Assembly: GCA_023955335.1 (NCBI GenBank)
Contig: JAGSGF010000010.1
Span: 1 to 64,000, forward strand
DNA: 64,000 nt
Origin: Yoonia sp.
GTDB taxonomy: Bacteria; Pseudomonadota; Alphaproteobacteria; Rhodobacterales; Rhodobacteraceae
Reading direction: 5' to 3'
Under the pieces are notes generated by a model that made no database searches, was not told where the DNA came from, and saw nothing but the letters and a program-made list of their open reading frames with translations. Shown one piece after another: positions 9,679 through 17,208 of the stretch. The stretch's first letter is position 1, and each line of letters begins with the position of its first letter. The position numbers and the translations under genes were made by a program.

Positions 9679-10537
9679 GCTGCTTGGACAGTTGCACCGC
9701 CAAAATACCGCCAGCAACAATCAAAACGCCGATGACGTCCACTGGTCCCAGCGTTTCCCCTAAAAGAACCGCAGCCGTCGCCACGCCGAGGAATGGGTTA
9801 AGAAAGTGAAACGTCGATGCCCGAACAGCGCCAATTCGACCGACCAGCAAGAACCAGACCCACGTGGCCACCAAACCCGGCACAAGCGTGGTGTAGGTAA
9901 ACGCGGCGATCAATTGCCAGTTCCATGTGATGTCAAACGTCTCCAACGCAAGCGCCGGGCCCCACAGTATCGCACTGCCCACAAGCATTTGCAGGCCAAC
10001 GATCATCAACACGTTGCCGCCCGAGCTTGCGCCCATCACTGCCAATGTCGCAATGGTTAACGACACGACAGCAATTGCGCATAGCGCGATGCCAAACATA
10101 TCGACCCCGCCTTGCAAACGCGCGCCCATGATCAAGGTCACGCCAATGACGCCAGCGATCAGGCCTGCAACGCCCAAGGGTCGAATGCGCTGCCCCATCA
10201 GCACCCAGCCAGCCAATGCCACCAGCAACGGCATCGTTGAGGCGATGATCGCGGCCAATGATGCCTCTATCGTCTGCATCGCAACAAAGTTCAGCCCAAG
10301 GTAAAGCGCGTTTTGGCACACCCCAAAGACCAACACACCACTCCATTGTCGCCGGCTAAGGCGGAATGTTTGGCCGCATGCCCACGCGATGGTCACGCCA
10401 ATAATGCCCGACACCAAAAAGCGCAAAGCGAGCGCCGTTAATGGCGGTGCAAATTCAACGATAATGCGGGCAGAGGTAAAGGCAGACGACCACATCGCGG
10501 CAAATGCCAGACCCATCAAGATTGCTTTGATATCCAT
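9665..10537 (-). CDS. EamA/DMT-family transporter
   Basis: A 290-residue protein starting MDIKAILMGLAFAAMWSSAF, with about ten transmembrane helices in two EamA repeats. The MWSSAFTSARI sequence in helix 1 is typical of the RhaT/YdcZ-like members often annotated as amino-acid or metabolite exporters. The start at 10537 was preferred over 10591 because it begins directly at the first helix. It lies downstream of HU on the same strand, but the HU terminator separates them. Substrate unknown. Confidence 0.85.
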   Translation of the reverse strand: MDIKAILMGLAFAAMWSSAFTSARIIVEFAPPLTALALRFLVSGIIGVTIAWACGQTFRLSRRQWSGVLVFGVCQNALYLGLNFVAMQTIEASLAAIIASTMPLLVALAGWVLMGQRIRPLGVAGLIAGVIGVTLIMGARLQGGVDMFGIALCAIAVVSLTIATLAVMGASSGGNVLMIVGLQMLVGSAILWGPALALETFDITWNWQLIAAFTYTTLVPGLVATWVWFLLVGRIGAVRASTFHFLNPFLGVATAAVLLGETLGPVDVIGVLIVAGGILAVQLSKQPTIR

Positions 10538-10575
10538 AGGGCGACACTTGCCCAACACTGTTGGCGGCGCAATGC

Positions 10576-10607
10576 AAAAAGGGCCGCCCATGACAGGCAG
10601 CCCTTTT
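10576..10607 (-). terminator. Rho-independent terminator of the HU gene
   Basis: On the minus strand: AAAAGGGCTGCC, a short loop, then GGCGGCCCTTTTT. The stem has one T-G pair and is followed by a T-run. It begins 22 bases after the HU stop codon. Confidence 0.88.
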
Positions 10608-10629
10608 CAATTCTGTGAGGTAAAGCGAC

Positions 10630-10917
10630 TTAGTCGTTTACGGAATCTTTCAGTGCTTTCGCGATTGTCATTTTGACAACCTTGTCAGCGTCTTTCTTGA
10701 TCTGCTCACCCGTTGCTGGGTTACGAACCATACGCTCTGGGCGTTCGCGGCAATAGATTTTGCCAACACCTGGAAGAGTAACGGCACCGCCGCCCGAAAC
10801 TTCACGTGTGATCAGGCCGCACACGGCGTCCAGCGCCGCGCTTGCGGCTTTTTTGTCTGCGCCCATTTCGTCTGCAAGTGCTGCGACGAGTTGTGCTTTT
10901 GTCATTGGTTTTGCCAT
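10630..10917 (-). CDS. hup: HU-family histone-like DNA-binding protein
   Basis: A 95-residue nucleoid protein that bends DNA as a dimer. The beta-arm sequence is clear: GVGKIYCRERPERMV (50-64) then RNPATGE (65-71), which intercalates into the minor groove. The start at 10917 (MAKPMTKAQL) is preceded by GAGGGAGA and gives the normal HU size; frames further upstream add non-homologous sequence. The unusual feature is a cysteine inside the arm region (C56), uncommon in HU. Monocistronic, with its own terminator. Confidence 0.95.
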   Translation of the reverse strand: MAKPMTKAQLVAALADEMGADKKAASAALDAVCGLITREVSGGGAVTLPGVGKIYCRERPERMVRNPATGEQIKKDADKVVKMTIAKALKDSVND

Positions 10918-11048
10918 TTTCTGGTCTCCCTCGTTTGCCCGACTTATGGGGCCTCTACCGGTGCAGTTAACGGTATCTTGTGTCTTACCACAACGATTAG
11001 TGTGCACATTTCCCTTAAAAAATGCGATTTTTCTTTGTTTTCGTGACG

Positions 11049-12518
11049 TCAGAGGAAGGCAGTCTCCTCAAAACTGCGCAACTTACGGCTGTGAATGCGC
11101 TCTAGCGGCATCTCGCGCAAGATTTCCATCGCATGAATCCCGATGCGCAAATGGCTGGCAACTTGGGTTTTGTAGAAATCAGACGCCATGCCGGGCAGCT
11201 TTAATTCACCATGCAATGGTTTATCGCTGACGCACAACAGGGTTCCATACGGCACACGAAACCGGAACCCGTTGGCGGCAATTGTCGCGCTTTCCATATC
11301 CAATGCGATGGCCCGCGACTGTGATAACCGCTGCACAGGACCGGACTGATCGCGCAGTTCCCAGTTCCGGTTATCAATTGTTGCCACTGTCCCTGTCCGC
11401 ATGATCCGCTTTAACTCGTAGCCTTCCAGCTTGGTCACGTCTGCCACGGCTGTTTCCAACGCAATCTGAATTTCTGCAAGCGCAGGGATCGGGACCCAAA
11501 CCGGCAGATCGTCATCCAAAACGTGGTCTTCACGCAAATACGCATGGGCCAGAACAAAGTCACCAAGCCGCTGCGAATTGCGCAGCCCGGCGCAGTGCCC
11601 AACCATCAACCACGCGTGCGGGCGCAGCACTGCAATGTGGTCGGTCGCGGTTTTTGCGTTCGACGGACCCACGCCGATATTCACCAATGTGATCCCGCCA
11701 CCCCCTTTCCGTTTCAAATGGAAAGTCGGCATCTGCGGTAGTTTCGCAGGCGCTTTCATCGGCGCATCGGCGATTGTGATCTCAGCGTTCCCAGTACCAA
11801 CAAAGCTGGTGTATCCGCTATCAGGGTCAGCCAGCATCGCGCGGGCATAGGTCTCGAACTCTTCCACATAGAACTGGTAGTTTGTGAACAGAATGTGGTT
11901 CTGGAAATGGTCCGCTGCGGTGGCCGTGTAATGCGACAAACGCGCCAGTGAATAATCGATCCGCTGGGCCGTGAACGGAGCCAGGGGACGCGCGCCGTCA
12001 GGGTGCAAAAATCCCGCACCATTCACGATGTTGTCGTGGGTCGTCGCAAGGTCTGGCACATCGAAACTGTCGCGTAGCGTGAAATCAAGCGCACCACCGT
12101 GGGGGACAGATACGCTTGCATCATTGGCAACGGCAAAGTGAACGGGCATCTCGGTCGTGGACACACCGATTTCAACCGGCACGCCGTGGCTGTCGATCAA
12201 TAGACCGATCTGTTGTTCCAGATAATGTGCAAACAGGTCAGGGCGCGTGACGGTCGTGGCATACCTGCCCGGCTCTGCGACATGCCCGAATGACAACCGG
12301 CTATCGGTCTTGGCATAGCTGGTCGTGGTCAATCGGATTTCAGGATAATAGGCACGCATCCGATTTGCAGGTTGGCCCTGCGTTATGGCTGCGCTGAACT
12401 CATGACACAGAAACGTGGATGCGATTGCGTAAAGCTCCTGAAGCCGCGCGACCGCTGCTTTTGGGTCCGTGAACATTTCATGCGCAACGACGTCGGGGGT
12501 CTGTAAAATCGGGCTCAT
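11049..12518 (-). CDS. amn: AMP nucleosidase
   Basis: Hydrolyses AMP to adenine and ribose 5-phosphate. The 489-residue length and two-part layout fit Amn: an N-terminal AMP nucleosidase-specific domain (about 1-170) and a C-terminal nucleoside phosphorylase-like domain containing LVNIGVGPSNAKTATDHIAVLRP cut by the family's GVGPSNAKT motif and the late DMESATIAANGFRFRVP segment with the substrate-binding ME pair. Its start overlaps the ade stop (ATGA, four bases), so the two enzymes are made together: AMP to adenine, then adenine to hypoxanthine. Confidence 0.93.
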   Translation of the reverse strand: MSPILQTPDVVAHEMFTDPKAAVARLQELYAIASTFLCHEFSAAITQGQPANRMRAYYPEIRLTTTSYAKTDSRLSFGHVAEPGRYATTVTRPDLFAHYLEQQIGLLIDSHGVPVEIGVSTTEMPVHFAVANDASVSVPHGGALDFTLRDSFDVPDLATTHDNIVNGAGFLHPDGARPLAPFTAQRIDYSLARLSHYTATAADHFQNHILFTNYQFYVEEFETYARAMLADPDSGYTSFVGTGNAEITIADAPMKAPAKLPQMPTFHLKRKGGGGITLVNIGVGPSNAKTATDHIAVLRPHAWLMVGHCAGLRNSQRLGDFVLAHAYLREDHVLDDDLPVWVPIPALAEIQIALETAVADVTKLEGYELKRIMRTGTVATIDNRNWELRDQSGPVQRLSQSRAIALDMESATIAANGFRFRVPYGTLLCVSDKPLHGELKLPGMASDFYKTQVASHLRIGIHAMEILREMPLERIHSRKLRSFEETAFL

Positions 12519-14329
12519 TGGATGTCCTCAAACAAATCGGTGATCTCAAATTTGGTCACGTCGACCAAGCCAAGATCAGAAATACGTAACGCGGGAATGA
12601 CAACAAGCGCCAAAAGCGAATGTTGCATATAGGCGTTGTTCAATGTGCACCCGCATCCGGCCATCGCCGCGACCATCTGGTCCGCATTCGCCGCAACATC
12701 AACTGCAGGAAGATCCGACATCAAGCCAGCGATCGGCAATGCGACCAGCGCGATCTCGAGCCCGTCTTTCCAAACCGTCACGCCGCCGCCGACCTCGCCC
12801 AGTCGGTTCGCCGCTGCGGCCATCATCGCCCGGTCAGTCCCGACGACAATCATATGGTGACTGTCATGGGCAACCGTCGATGCCATCGCCATCTTGCCTG
12901 TATAGCCAAATCCGGACACAAACCCGTTGACAACATCACCTGTCGCGCGGTGCCTCTCTACCAAGGCAATCTGGCAGACATCGCCTTGCCCTTGCGCAAT
13001 GCCATTTGCCACTGACAACTGCGCTGTCAGGGATTGTGTCGGTGCTTGGTTTTCAACAACGCCAATTACTTTTGCCGTGACGGTGTCGCGTCCATCTGGT
13101 GCCTCGATTTCAAAATCGGCGTTTGTCAGGGATTTGCCTAGATGCACGGTCTGACGCGCTGACGCGGGCCAATCATAGTGCGGACAATCCACCGTGATCT
13201 TGCCATTCAAGGCCACGGTTTGCCCCCGCGCAATTACATGCTCAATAGGCAAGGTTGTCAGATCAGAGGTCAGGATCATATCCGCCCGCCGCCCTGGCGC
13301 GATGCTGCCCAATTCTCGTTCCAATCCGAAATGTGTGGCGGTGTTGATCGTCGCCATTTGCAGCGCAATCAACGGATCGCAGCCGCAATCAATCGCGTGC
13401 CGCACGACGCGGTTCATGTGCCCGTCATTCACAAGCGTGGCCGCCATGCAATCATCGGTACACAAGATAAAGTTACGCGGATCAAGACCTTTCTGCGTCA
13501 CGGCGGTAATCTGGCTTTCGACATCATACCAAGCCGACCCAAGGCGCATCATTGACTTCATGCCCAACCGCACACGGGCAATCGCGTCTGCTTCGGCAGT
13601 ACCTTCATGATCATCCGCTGGCCCACCCGCGACATAGGCGGCAAAGGGGATACCTTTGTCTGGGCTGGCATAATGCCCACCCACGGTTTTACCCGCATTC
13701 ATCGTCGCTGCGATCTCGGCCAGCATTTGCGGGTCACCGTTAATCACGCCCGGAAAATTCATCATCTCGCCAAGTCCGATGATACCGGGCCACGCCATTG
13801 CTTCGGCCACATCAGCCGCAGAAATTTCAAATCCCGTGGTTTCCAGGCCGGGAGCGGACGGCGCACAAGACGGCATCTGTGTATAGATGTTGATAGGCTG
13901 CATCAACGCCTCGTCATGCATCATCCGCACGCCGTCCAAGCCCAGCACATTCGCAATCTCATGTGGGTCGGTAAACATCGAGGTGGTGCCATGCGGAATG
14001 ACAGCAGCGGCAAATTCGGCAGGGGTCAGCATGCCGCTTTCGATATGCATATGACCGTCGCACAAACCGGGGATCAAATAACGACCACTCGCTTCAATCA
14101 TCTGCGTGTCAGGTCCAATGCAATGGGACGCATCAACGCCAACATAGGCAAAACGCCCATGGGCGATAGCAACCTGCCAACCGTCGAGAACTTCGCGGGT
14201 TTGAACGTTGACCAGCTTACCGCCGCGCACGACCATATCGGCAGGGGTACGGCCCGCAGCAACGGCGACCAGATGCGGGGCTTCATCCGCCCAAGATGTG
14301 ATGTGATTTTCCATCCCCAATGGTTTCAT
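12515..14329 (-). CDS. ade: Adenine deaminase
   Basis: Amidohydrolase-superfamily enzyme converting adenine to hypoxanthine and ammonia. Its 604 residues match the Ade/YicP type. The metal site begins with D91-G-H93-M-H95 inside IPGLCDGHMHIESGM, followed by the DPHEIANVLG block and CTDDCMAATL, all characteristic of this family. The start could be the ATG at 14329 (MKPLG) or at 14314 (MENH); neither has a decisive ribosome binding site. First gene of the ade-amn operon. Confidence 0.94.
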   Translation of the reverse strand: MKPLGMENHITSWADEAPHLVAVAAGRTPADMVVRGGKLVNVQTREVLDGWQVAIAHGRFAYVGVDASHCIGPDTQMIEASGRYLIPGLCDGHMHIESGMLTPAEFAAAVIPHGTTSMFTDPHEIANVLGLDGVRMMHDEALMQPINIYTQMPSCAPSAPGLETTGFEISAADVAEAMAWPGIIGLGEMMNFPGVINGDPQMLAEIAATMNAGKTVGGHYASPDKGIPFAAYVAGGPADDHEGTAEADAIARVRLGMKSMMRLGSAWYDVESQITAVTQKGLDPRNFILCTDDCMAATLVNDGHMNRVVRHAIDCGCDPLIALQMATINTATHFGLERELGSIAPGRRADMILTSDLTTLPIEHVIARGQTVALNGKITVDCPHYDWPASARQTVHLGKSLTNADFEIEAPDGRDTVTAKVIGVVENQAPTQSLTAQLSVANGIAQGQGDVCQIALVERHRATGDVVNGFVSGFGYTGKMAMASTVAHDSHHMIVVGTDRAMMAAAANRLGEVGGGVTVWKDGLEIALVALPIAGLMSDLPAVDVAANADQMVAAMAGCGCTLNNAYMQHSLLALVVIPALRISDLGLVDVTKFEITDLFEDIQ

Positions 14330-14377
14330 CGAAACCCGTGACGTTCAAGGGGGTCAGAAATCGACCGCGAGATACAT

Positions 14378-14411
14378 GAAAATGGCCGCCAAGCGTTGTT
14401 CAAAGCGGCCA
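14378..14411 (-). terminator. Terminator-like hairpin after the cytochrome c gene
   Basis: On the minus strand TGGCCGC, a 15-base loop, GCGGCCA, followed by TTTTC. The 7-bp GC-rich stem lies 25 bases after the cytochrome stop codon and just before ade. The long loop lowers confidence. Confidence 0.55.
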
Positions 14412-14435
14412 AATCCGAGTCAATTCATCGCTGGT

Positions 14436-14870
14436 TTATTCCGCCAGTGAAGACAGGTAGGCGTATATGTCCAGTGCTTCTTGTTCAGAGCGCACTTTAT
14501 ATCCCATCTTGGACCGTGCGCGACGGTCTTCTAGGGCGTCGCGCAACCATTTGGTTGGGTCCTGAACATAGGCTGCAAATGTCTCTTGCGTCCAAACCAA
14601 TTCTGCCTCGCCTGCGGCTTTCAGGCTATCGCCATAACGGAACCCTTCTGCGGCCCCCAGCTGCGCACCGGCAATCGCATAAAGGTTAGGGCCTGCCTTT
14701 GCGGATCGGCCTGCAAGCACTTCGCCCGCATCGTCGCGCACGACATGGCATGCAACACACTGGCGGCCAAACTGCGCTTCACCGTTCGCCACATCACCAG
14801 TTACATGGCTGTCTGCAAATGCAGGTGCCGCAAATCCGGTAAGCATCACAATACAAGCTAGCTCTTTCAT
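14436..14870 (-). CDS. Periplasmic class I cytochrome c
   Basis: A 144-residue secreted monohaem cytochrome. A signal peptide (cleavage after AFA, near residue 19) precedes the haem site C38-VA-C41-H42. The likely sixth ligand is M122 in SKMGYKV, and the GPNLYAIAG segment (60-68) is the usual class I loop. It should shuttle electrons in the periplasm, for example from the bc1 complex to an oxidase, but its partner is not shown. The start at 14870 is supported by AGGA nine bases upstream; a longer frame begins at 14933. It follows the PCu(A)C gene on the same strand. Confidence 0.9.
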   Translation of the reverse strand: MKELACIVMLTGFAAPAFADSHVTGDVANGEAQFGRQCVACHVVRDDAGEVLAGRSAKAGPNLYAIAGAQLGAAEGFRYGDSLKAAGEAELVWTQETFAAYVQDPTKWLRDALEDRRARSKMGYKVRSEQEALDIYAYLSSLAE

Positions 14871-14946
14871 CTTCAATCCTTCGAGTTGCGGGTCATCGCA
14901 CTGCGATTCCCTCTGCGGTGGTATATATGTCAAGTGGCGCCAATAA

Positions 14947-15396
14947 CTAGTGACTATACCCTTGGGTCATCTTTTCAACGTTAAACTCAATCGCAATCTT
15001 GCCTGCATTTTCAAACACAAGCGTCGCCGGAACGGTCTCACCTTCTTCAAACGGATCACCCTTCAGGCCCATAAACATGACGTGCTTACCGCCAGGGGCA
15101 AACGTCACTGTTTCACCAGCAGGAATAGCCAAGGTTTCGAGGTGGATCATCGTCGCGATATCGTCAATGGTTTCAGTGTCGTGCATCATAACGCGTGGGA
15201 AATCGGCGCGAACTTCAAGCAGAACATCATCCGTTTCACCTGTATTGGTCACAGTCATATACCCGGCGCCCGCTATCGCAGTCGCAGCCGTTTCGCGTGC
15301 AACCGGATGTGCGATCATAAGATCACCAATCCTATAGTCTTGCGCCACCCCAAATGTCGGGATCAAAGCCAGCGCAAAGATCAAAGCTGTTTTCAT
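14947..15396 (-). CDS. PCu(A)C-family periplasmic copper chaperone
   Basis: A 149-residue secreted protein with a signal peptide (MKTALIFALALIPTFGVAQ) and the exact copper-binding pattern H-x10-M-x21-H-x-M: H72, M83, H105 and M107. Such proteins deliver Cu(I) to the CuA centre of cytochrome c oxidase, often with Sco. The downstream cytochrome c gene on the same strand (gap 76 bases) fits a role in respiratory chain assembly. No Sco gene is visible here. Confidence 0.92.
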   Translation of the reverse strand: MKTALIFALALIPTFGVAQDYRIGDLMIAHPVARETAATAIAGAGYMTVTNTGETDDVLLEVRADFPRVMMHDTETIDDIATMIHLETLAIPAGETVTFAPGGKHVMFMGLKGDPFEEGETVPATLVFENAGKIAIEFNVEKMTQGYSH

Positions 15397-15609
15397 GATA
15401 TGTGGTCCCTGTAGTCCAATTTATGGCCAGAAATACGCCTCAAAACAGCTGCCCGCCAGACCAAACCGTTAGGGCAAACCGTCGCAGGGCCAAGTTCCGC
15501 CGACCTGACGAAAATGCAGCCCATGTCGCATATGACACCTTGTCTGTCTAAACTCCGGCTGACTTTACCGCGGCCCAGCGCCATTTTGACTGACAAAGAG
15601 GTATGACTC

Positions 15610-16860
15610 ATGCGCTATTCCGGCTTTCAAGTGATCAAAGAGGCATTAACTGGCCATAAAGGCTGGAAACCCGTGTGGCGTGATCCAGAGCCGCAGGCGC
15701 ATTATGATATCATCATCATCGGTGGCGGTGGGCACGGGCTGGCGACGGCTTACTATTTAGCCAAAGAATTCGGCGAAAAGAAAATCGCAGTGCTGGAAAA
15801 AGGCTGGATCGGCGGCGGCAACGTGGGCCGGAACACGACGATCATCCGCTCTAACTACCTGCTTGATGGAAACGAGCCGTTCTACGAGATGTCGCTGAAG
15901 CTGTGGGAAGGGTTGGAGCAAGATTTCAACTATAACGCCATGGTCAGCCAGCGTGGTATCCTCAACCTGATCCATTCGGACGCACAGCGCGATGCATTCA
16001 CCCGTCGTGGCAATGCGATGATCCTGAACGGCGCGGATGCAGAAATGCTATCGACCGAACAGATCCTCGACCGTTACCCGTTTCTTAATGTTAACGACGC
16101 TCGCTTTCCGATCAAAGGTGGCTTGGCGCAGCATCGCGGCGGTACAGTGCGCCATGACGCGGTCGCATGGGGCTATGCTCGCGGCGCAGATATGCGCGGC
16201 GTCGACATCATTCAAAACTGCGAAGTCACTGGCTTCCGACTTGAAAATGGCAAATGCCTCGGCGTGGAAACCTCGCGCGGATTTATTGGAGCAAACAAAG
16301 TCGGATGCGCCGTTGCGGGGTCGTCTTCGCGGCTGATGTCCAAAGCAGACATGCAGCTCCCGATGGAAAGCCACGTCCTGCAAGCTTTCGTCTCCGAAGG
16401 GCTCAAACCTGTCATCCCCGGCGTGATCACCTTTGGTGCGGGCCATTTCTATTGCAGCCAATCTGACAAAGGCGGGTTGGTGTTTGGCGGCGATCTTGAC
16501 GGCTACAACTCTTACGCCCAGCGCGGCAACATGCCCGTGGTCGAAGACGTCTGCGAAGGCGGCATGGCGCTGATGCCAATGCTTGGGCGGGCGCGGCTTT
16601 TGCGGATGTGGGGCGGTATCATGGATATGTCGATGGACGGCTCACCCATCATCGACAAGACTCATATTGATGGACTCTATTTCAACGGCGGATGGTGTTA
16701 CGGCGGGTTCAAGGCCACACCTGCTTCCGGCTTTTGCTTCGCGCACTTGCTGTCACGCGACGCGCCACATCCCAACGCCACGAAATATCGGTTTGACCGC
16801 TTTTCACGCGGGCTTATGATCGACGAAAAAGGCATGGGCAATCAGCCTAATTTGCATTGA
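15610..16860 (+). CDS. mgdA: N-methylglutamate dehydrogenase beta-type subunit (sarcosine oxidase SoxB homologue)
   Basis: Flavoprotein subunit of the heterotetrameric sarcosine oxidase superfamily, 416 residues. The FAD-binding fold is seen at 34-50 (IIIIGGGGHGLATAYYL). The Q-H175-RGGTVRHD segment covers the region where the covalent FMN histidine lies in sarcosine oxidases. Sequence alone does not separate SoxB from MgdA. I prefer N-methylglutamate dehydrogenase because gmaS and mgsABC are in the same island and because the delta-type subunit lacks the sarcosine oxidase zinc cysteines. It would oxidise N-methylglutamate to glutamate with transfer of the methyl carbon to tetrahydrofolate. 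First gene of a four-gene operon. Confidence 0.85.
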   Translation: MRYSGFQVIKEALTGHKGWKPVWRDPEPQAHYDIIIIGGGGHGLATAYYLAKEFGEKKIAVLEKGWIGGGNVGRNTTIIRSNYLLDGNEPFYEMSLKLWEGLEQDFNYNAMVSQRGILNLIHSDAQRDAFTRRGNAMILNGADAEMLSTEQILDRYPFLNVNDARFPIKGGLAQHRGGTVRHDAVAWGYARGADMRGVDIIQNCEVTGFRLENGKCLGVETSRGFIGANKVGCAVAGSSSRLMSKADMQLPMESHVLQAFVSEGLKPVIPGVITFGAGHFYCSQSDKGGLVFGGDLDGYNSYAQRGNMPVVEDVCEGGMALMPMLGRARLLRMWGGIMDMSMDGSPIIDKTHIDGLYFNGGWCYGGFKATPASGFCFAHLLSRDAPHPNATKYRFDRFSRGLMIDEKGMGNQPNLH

Positions 16861-16868
16861 TACCATGT

Positions 16869-16889
16869 CTCGCTTTTTCTCAAATACTC
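16869..16889. repeat. Short intergenic copy of the CTCGCTTTTT...AATACTC element
   Basis: A 21-base stretch between mgdA and mgdB matches 33505-33525 at 18 of 21 positions. The GC hairpin that follows the element at 33533-33547 is absent here, so this would be a partial copy. Two copies is thin evidence for a repeat family. Confidence 0.35.
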
Positions 16890-16920
16890 AAAACCCGACG
16901 CGCATCGCACGAGGTCACGT

Positions 16921-17208
16921 ATGATAATTAACCACCCCCTGCTCGGCCCCCGCGACGCGGCAGAGTTCACCTATCTTGGTGATGCCAGCCTGATCAACCG
17001 CCCCGACTGGCAGTCCGAAACAGCTGCGCAAGACTTCTATGAATACGGGTATCTGCGTAGCAACCCAGCAGGCGAGCACCGCGAGCTGTGGTTCCACGAA
17101 GCAGGCGATCGGTCTTGGCTTGTCGTGACACGCAACACCGTCACCCACGAAATTTCAAACGTGGAAATGGCCCGCGACGTGGCCCGCACACAAGGGCGCA
17201 GCAAATGA
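16921..17208 (+). CDS. mgdB: N-methylglutamate dehydrogenase delta-type subunit (SoxD homologue)
   Basis: A 95-residue small subunit. It keeps the SoxD backbone (GPRDAAEFTYLGD near the N-terminus, RELWFHEAGDRSW at 54-66). Characterised sarcosine oxidase delta chains bind zinc through Cys, Cys, His and Cys. Here the N-terminal CPxC is HPLL (5-8), the last cysteine is D63, and the protein contains no cysteine at all; only H59 remains. The zinc site is therefore lost. GAGG lies seven bases before the ATG. Its stop overlaps the mgdC start (ATGA). Confidence 0.85.
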   Translation: MIINHPLLGPRDAAEFTYLGDASLINRPDWQSETAAQDFYEYGYLRSNPAGEHRELWFHEAGDRSWLVVTRNTVTHEISNVEMARDVARTQGRSK

